A stretch of DNA of 6,986 nt from NCBI GenBank assembly GCA_030618905.1, contig JAUXCL010000129.1:1-6986 (forward strand). Direction: 5' to 3'. The position numbers were made by a program, and so were the translations under genes. The DNA comes from Bacteroidales bacterium (GTDB lineage Bacteria; Bacteroidota; Bacteroidia; Bacteroidales; B18-G4). This document shows, in pieces, positions 4,623 to 6,986 of this stretch (its first letter is position 1; every line of letters begins with the position of its first letter). The notes under the pieces were generated by a model. It saw only the letters and a program-made list of their open reading frames with translations. It was not told the origin of the DNA and searched no databases.

Positions 4623-6986
4623 ATGCGTGTCCCCCTGCTTCTCGTATTATTATTCCCTTTCACCAGCTTTTCCCAGCAGAATCAGGACTTTTATGAGATC
4701 TCTGTTTTTTTCAATGTGCAGGGCTATGGAGGTGTGGATATCCCGGCTATGATCACTGATAATAACGATGTATACTTATCCGTTACAGATGTTTTTGACT
4801 TTTTGCGATTACGGAATACAGCGAGCAGGGGATTCGACTCAATTTCAGGGTTCTTTATTGACCAGCATGTAGAATATCTCATCGAAAGGAAAAATAACCG
4901 CATTATCATTCAGGATAGGGTTTTTGACCTCAAACCTGATGAGATGATCCGGACGGAAACCGGGCTGTATCTTAAAACGCCTGTCTTTGGCCAGGTGTTT
5001 GGATTGGTCTGCACCTTTGATTTCCGGCAACTTATGGTTACCTTGAAGACAGAACTGGAATTACCCTTGATCAGGGAAATGAGACAGGAGCAAATGCGTT
5101 CAAACCTTAATCGCCTTAAAGGCGAAGTCAAAGCAGATACATCCATTGGACGCTCATACCCGGGTTTCCATTTTGGAATGGCAGATTGGAATGTTTATTC
5201 TAACCAGACCCTTAACGGATTGAACGACACAAGGGTTAATCTTACATTAGGGGCCATACTGGCTGGTGGAGAAACAAATATATCACTTAACTATAATAAT
5301 AATTCCCCATTCATTGAAAATGAACAGTACTACCTGTGGCGCTATGTGAATAATGATCTTAAATTCATGCGCCAGGCCATGCTGGGTAAGATCCCTTTTA
5401 GCTCCACTTCCACCATCTGGGAACCTGTTGTCGGAGGATTGATAACCAATACTCCAGCGAGTTACAGGCAGACATTTGGTTCTTACACCGTAGCTGAATA
5501 TACACAACCCGGCTGGGTTATAGAACTCTATGTGAACAATGTATTGGTTGATTATGTGCAATCAGATGCTTCAGGTTTTTACCAGTTCGAGGTACCTCTT
5601 GTTTACGGCAACTCTGCCATCACCTTGCGGTTTTATGGTCCCTGGGGAGAAGAACGCATTGAAGAACGAACAATAAATATTCCTTTCACATTTTTGCCTC
5701 ATAAGAATATGGAATATACTGTAAGCGCAGGACTCATTGAAGATGAAGAACTTAGTAGATACTCACGTTCCTATGCCAACTATGGATTGACCAGAGCCAT
5801 CACCGTTGGTGGAGGAGTTGAGTACAATTCATCTGTTATTTCAGGAACGACCATGCCCTTTGTGAATACATCAATCAGGCTGCCGGGAAACCTGCTGGTA
5901 TCCGGAGAATACACTTATGGCGTTGTAGGAAAGGGTATTCTGAGTTACCAGTCAAAGAAAAATGTATTTCTCCAATTGTATTATTCGCGGTACAACAGAG
6001 ATCAGACCGCTGTTATCTATAATTACCTGGAAGAACGCAAGGCAGTATTATCCGTTCCAATCCGTGGTCGTAAATTTGGTGCCTATTCACGCTTAACAAT
6101 TGCAAACCAGGTTATTGTTCCGGGCAAGACCTGGACAAGGGGGGAGTTGCTTTTTACCGGTAATATTTTTGGTATCAATACCAATTTCACTACCTATGGT
6201 ATTTTTTCAGAGTCGCATGCACCTAATGTTTACAGTGACCTGTCACTTGGGTTCAGGTTTAGTCGAGGCTTAACCATAATTCCCTCAATACAGTATCAAT
6301 ATAACCAGGGTGAATTCGTATATACAAAATGCCGCCTGGAATATCCCCTGGTAAGATACGGCTTTCTGACAGCAACTTATGAGCAGAATTTCAATACAGA
6401 AATGCGAAGTTTTGAAATTGGTTTCAGGTATGATTTCTCTTTTGCCAGGGCCAGCCTTTCAGTTATGCGACGTAATGAAAGGACCCATATCTTTTCATCC
6501 GCAAACGGTAGTTTCATCTATGATAAGAAATCAAAATACCTGGGTGCGCATAACCGTGCCAGTGTAGGAAGGGGCGGACTTGTCATTGTACCCTTCCTGG
6601 ATATGAACTTTAATAATACCTATGATCCCGGGGAACCCAAAGTATATGGCCTGAACATTCGCATTAATGCAGGAAGAATTAAACGAACTGATCATGATAC
6701 CACCATCCGTGTATTTGATTTGATGCCATATACTACATATTTGCTGGAACTGGATAAAAATAGCTTTGACAATATTGCCTGGCAGCTGAAATATGAGACC
6801 ATAAGCATAGAAATGGATGCGAATAAGTTGAAAAGGATTGAAATCCCCATTACTGTTATGGGTGAGGCCTCCGGTATGGTTTATCTGATCAGAAATGGCA
6901 GGAAAAGAGGACAGGACCGGATCATTGTGAACATTTTTGATATTGACTCTTTAAAAGTAGCACGGGTGCTGACAGAATGGGATGGC
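4623..6986 (+). CDS. Divergent chaperone-usher-type outer membrane usher (3' end outside window)
   Basis: An open frame of 788 codons with no stop before the window ends. Ushers are outer-membrane pores that accept chaperone-bound subunits and thread a fibre to the surface. Residues 1-18 are a signal peptide (MRVPLLLVLLFPFTSFSQ). Residues about 24-150 form an N-terminal periplasmic region unlike classical FimD. Barrel-like strands follow (RVNLTLGAILAGGETNISLNYN). The best evidence is residues about 297-370. The order WVIELYVNNVLVD, SGFYQFEVPL, YGNSAITLRFYGPWGE, INIPFTFLPHKNMEYTVSAG parallels the FimD plug and the strand after it ('vtI.qNG', 'GPF.I.d', 'G...V.I.eadG', 'vPy...pLL..G...YS..AG'). 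Further alternating strands run to about 645. Then come an EF-hand-like loop (660-671) and, from about 747, a carboxypeptidase-regulatory-like beta domain (GEASGMVYLIRNG ... VARVLTEWDG) cut by the window edge. An in-frame ATG at 4554 would add 23 residues; 4623 gives the cleaner signal peptide. It probably exports the upstream DUF4402 protein (inference). A different large barrel with a plug-like insert is the main alternative. Confidence 0.75.
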   Translation, partial: MRVPLLLVLLFPFTSFSQQNQDFYEISVFFNVQGYGGVDIPAMITDNNDVYLSVTDVFDFLRLRNTASRGFDSISGFFIDQHVEYLIERKNNRIIIQDRVFDLKPDEMIRTETGLYLKTPVFGQVFGLVCTFDFRQLMVTLKTELELPLIREMRQEQMRSNLNRLKGEVKADTSIGRSYPGFHFGMADWNVYSNQTLNGLNDTRVNLTLGAILAGGETNISLNYNNNSPFIENEQYYLWRYVNNDLKFMRQAMLGKIPFSSTSTIWEPVVGGLITNTPASYRQTFGSYTVAEYTQPGWVIELYVNNVLVDYVQSDASGFYQFEVPLVYGNSAITLRFYGPWGEERIEERTINIPFTFLPHKNMEYTVSAGLIEDEELSRYSRSYANYGLTRAITVGGGVEYNSSVISGTTMPFVNTSIRLPGNLLVSGEYTYGVVGKGILSYQSKKNVFLQLYYSRYNRDQTAVIYNYLEERKAVLSVPIRGRKFGAYSRLTIANQVIVPGKTWTRGELLFTGNIFGINTNFTTYGIFSESHAPNVYSDLSLGFRFSRGLTIIPSIQYQYNQGEFVYTKCRLEYPLVRYGFLTATYEQNFNTEMRSFEIGFRYDFSFARASLSVMRRNERTHIFSSANGSFIYDKKSKYLGAHNRASVGRGGLVIVPFLDMNFNNTYDPGEPKVYGLNIRINAGRIKRTDHDTTIRVFDLMPYTTYLLELDKNSFDNIAWQLKYETISIEMDANKLKRIEIPITVMGEASGMVYLIRNGRKRGQDRIIVNIFDIDSLKVARVLTEWDG

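Overview
The window looks like a surface-protein locus from a member of the Bacteroidota (Bacteroidetes). Three things point there. The 918-residue protein ends in what looks like a type IX secretion (T9SS) type A sorting domain. The first protein carries the 'GFLAPRMT..QR.AI..PA.GLLVYQTDGT.GFYQYDG..W' block that is common in secreted proteins of this phylum. Signal peptides end in S-Q or A-Q, and three of the four genes lack a clear Shine-Dalgarno sequence. No tRNA, rRNA, CRISPR array, insertion sequence or transposase is visible. All four genes lie on the + strand and all four products start with a signal peptide.

Layout: (1) 36-1088, a 350-residue secreted protein with a tail-fibre-like repeat architecture. 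(2) 1107-3863, a 918-residue T9SS cargo protein with DUF2341, a LamG/concanavalin-like domain, a beta-rich stalk and a C-terminal sorting domain. (3) 3860-4375, a small DUF4402-type beta-sandwich protein that overlaps gene 2 by four bases and resembles a pilin subunit. (4) A non-coding, AT-rich spacer of about 250 bases. (5) 4623 to beyond the window end, a long outer-membrane protein that I read as a divergent chaperone-usher-type usher. It has an N-terminal periplasmic region, a barrel, a FimD-like plug domain in the middle of the early barrel, more barrel strands, an EF-hand-like loop and the start of a carboxypeptidase-regulatory-like beta domain.

How they may work together (inference): genes 1-3 are packed like one transcription unit. 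Gene 3 could be the subunit exported and polymerised by the usher of gene 4, while gene 2 is placed on the cell surface by T9SS. That would combine a usher-dependent fibre with a T9SS adhesin in one locus. Fimbriae studied in Bacteroidota are mostly the unrelated type V (FimA/Mfa1) kind, so a usher-based system here is the most interesting point of the window. The periplasmic chaperone such a system needs is not in the window; it may lie beyond either edge.
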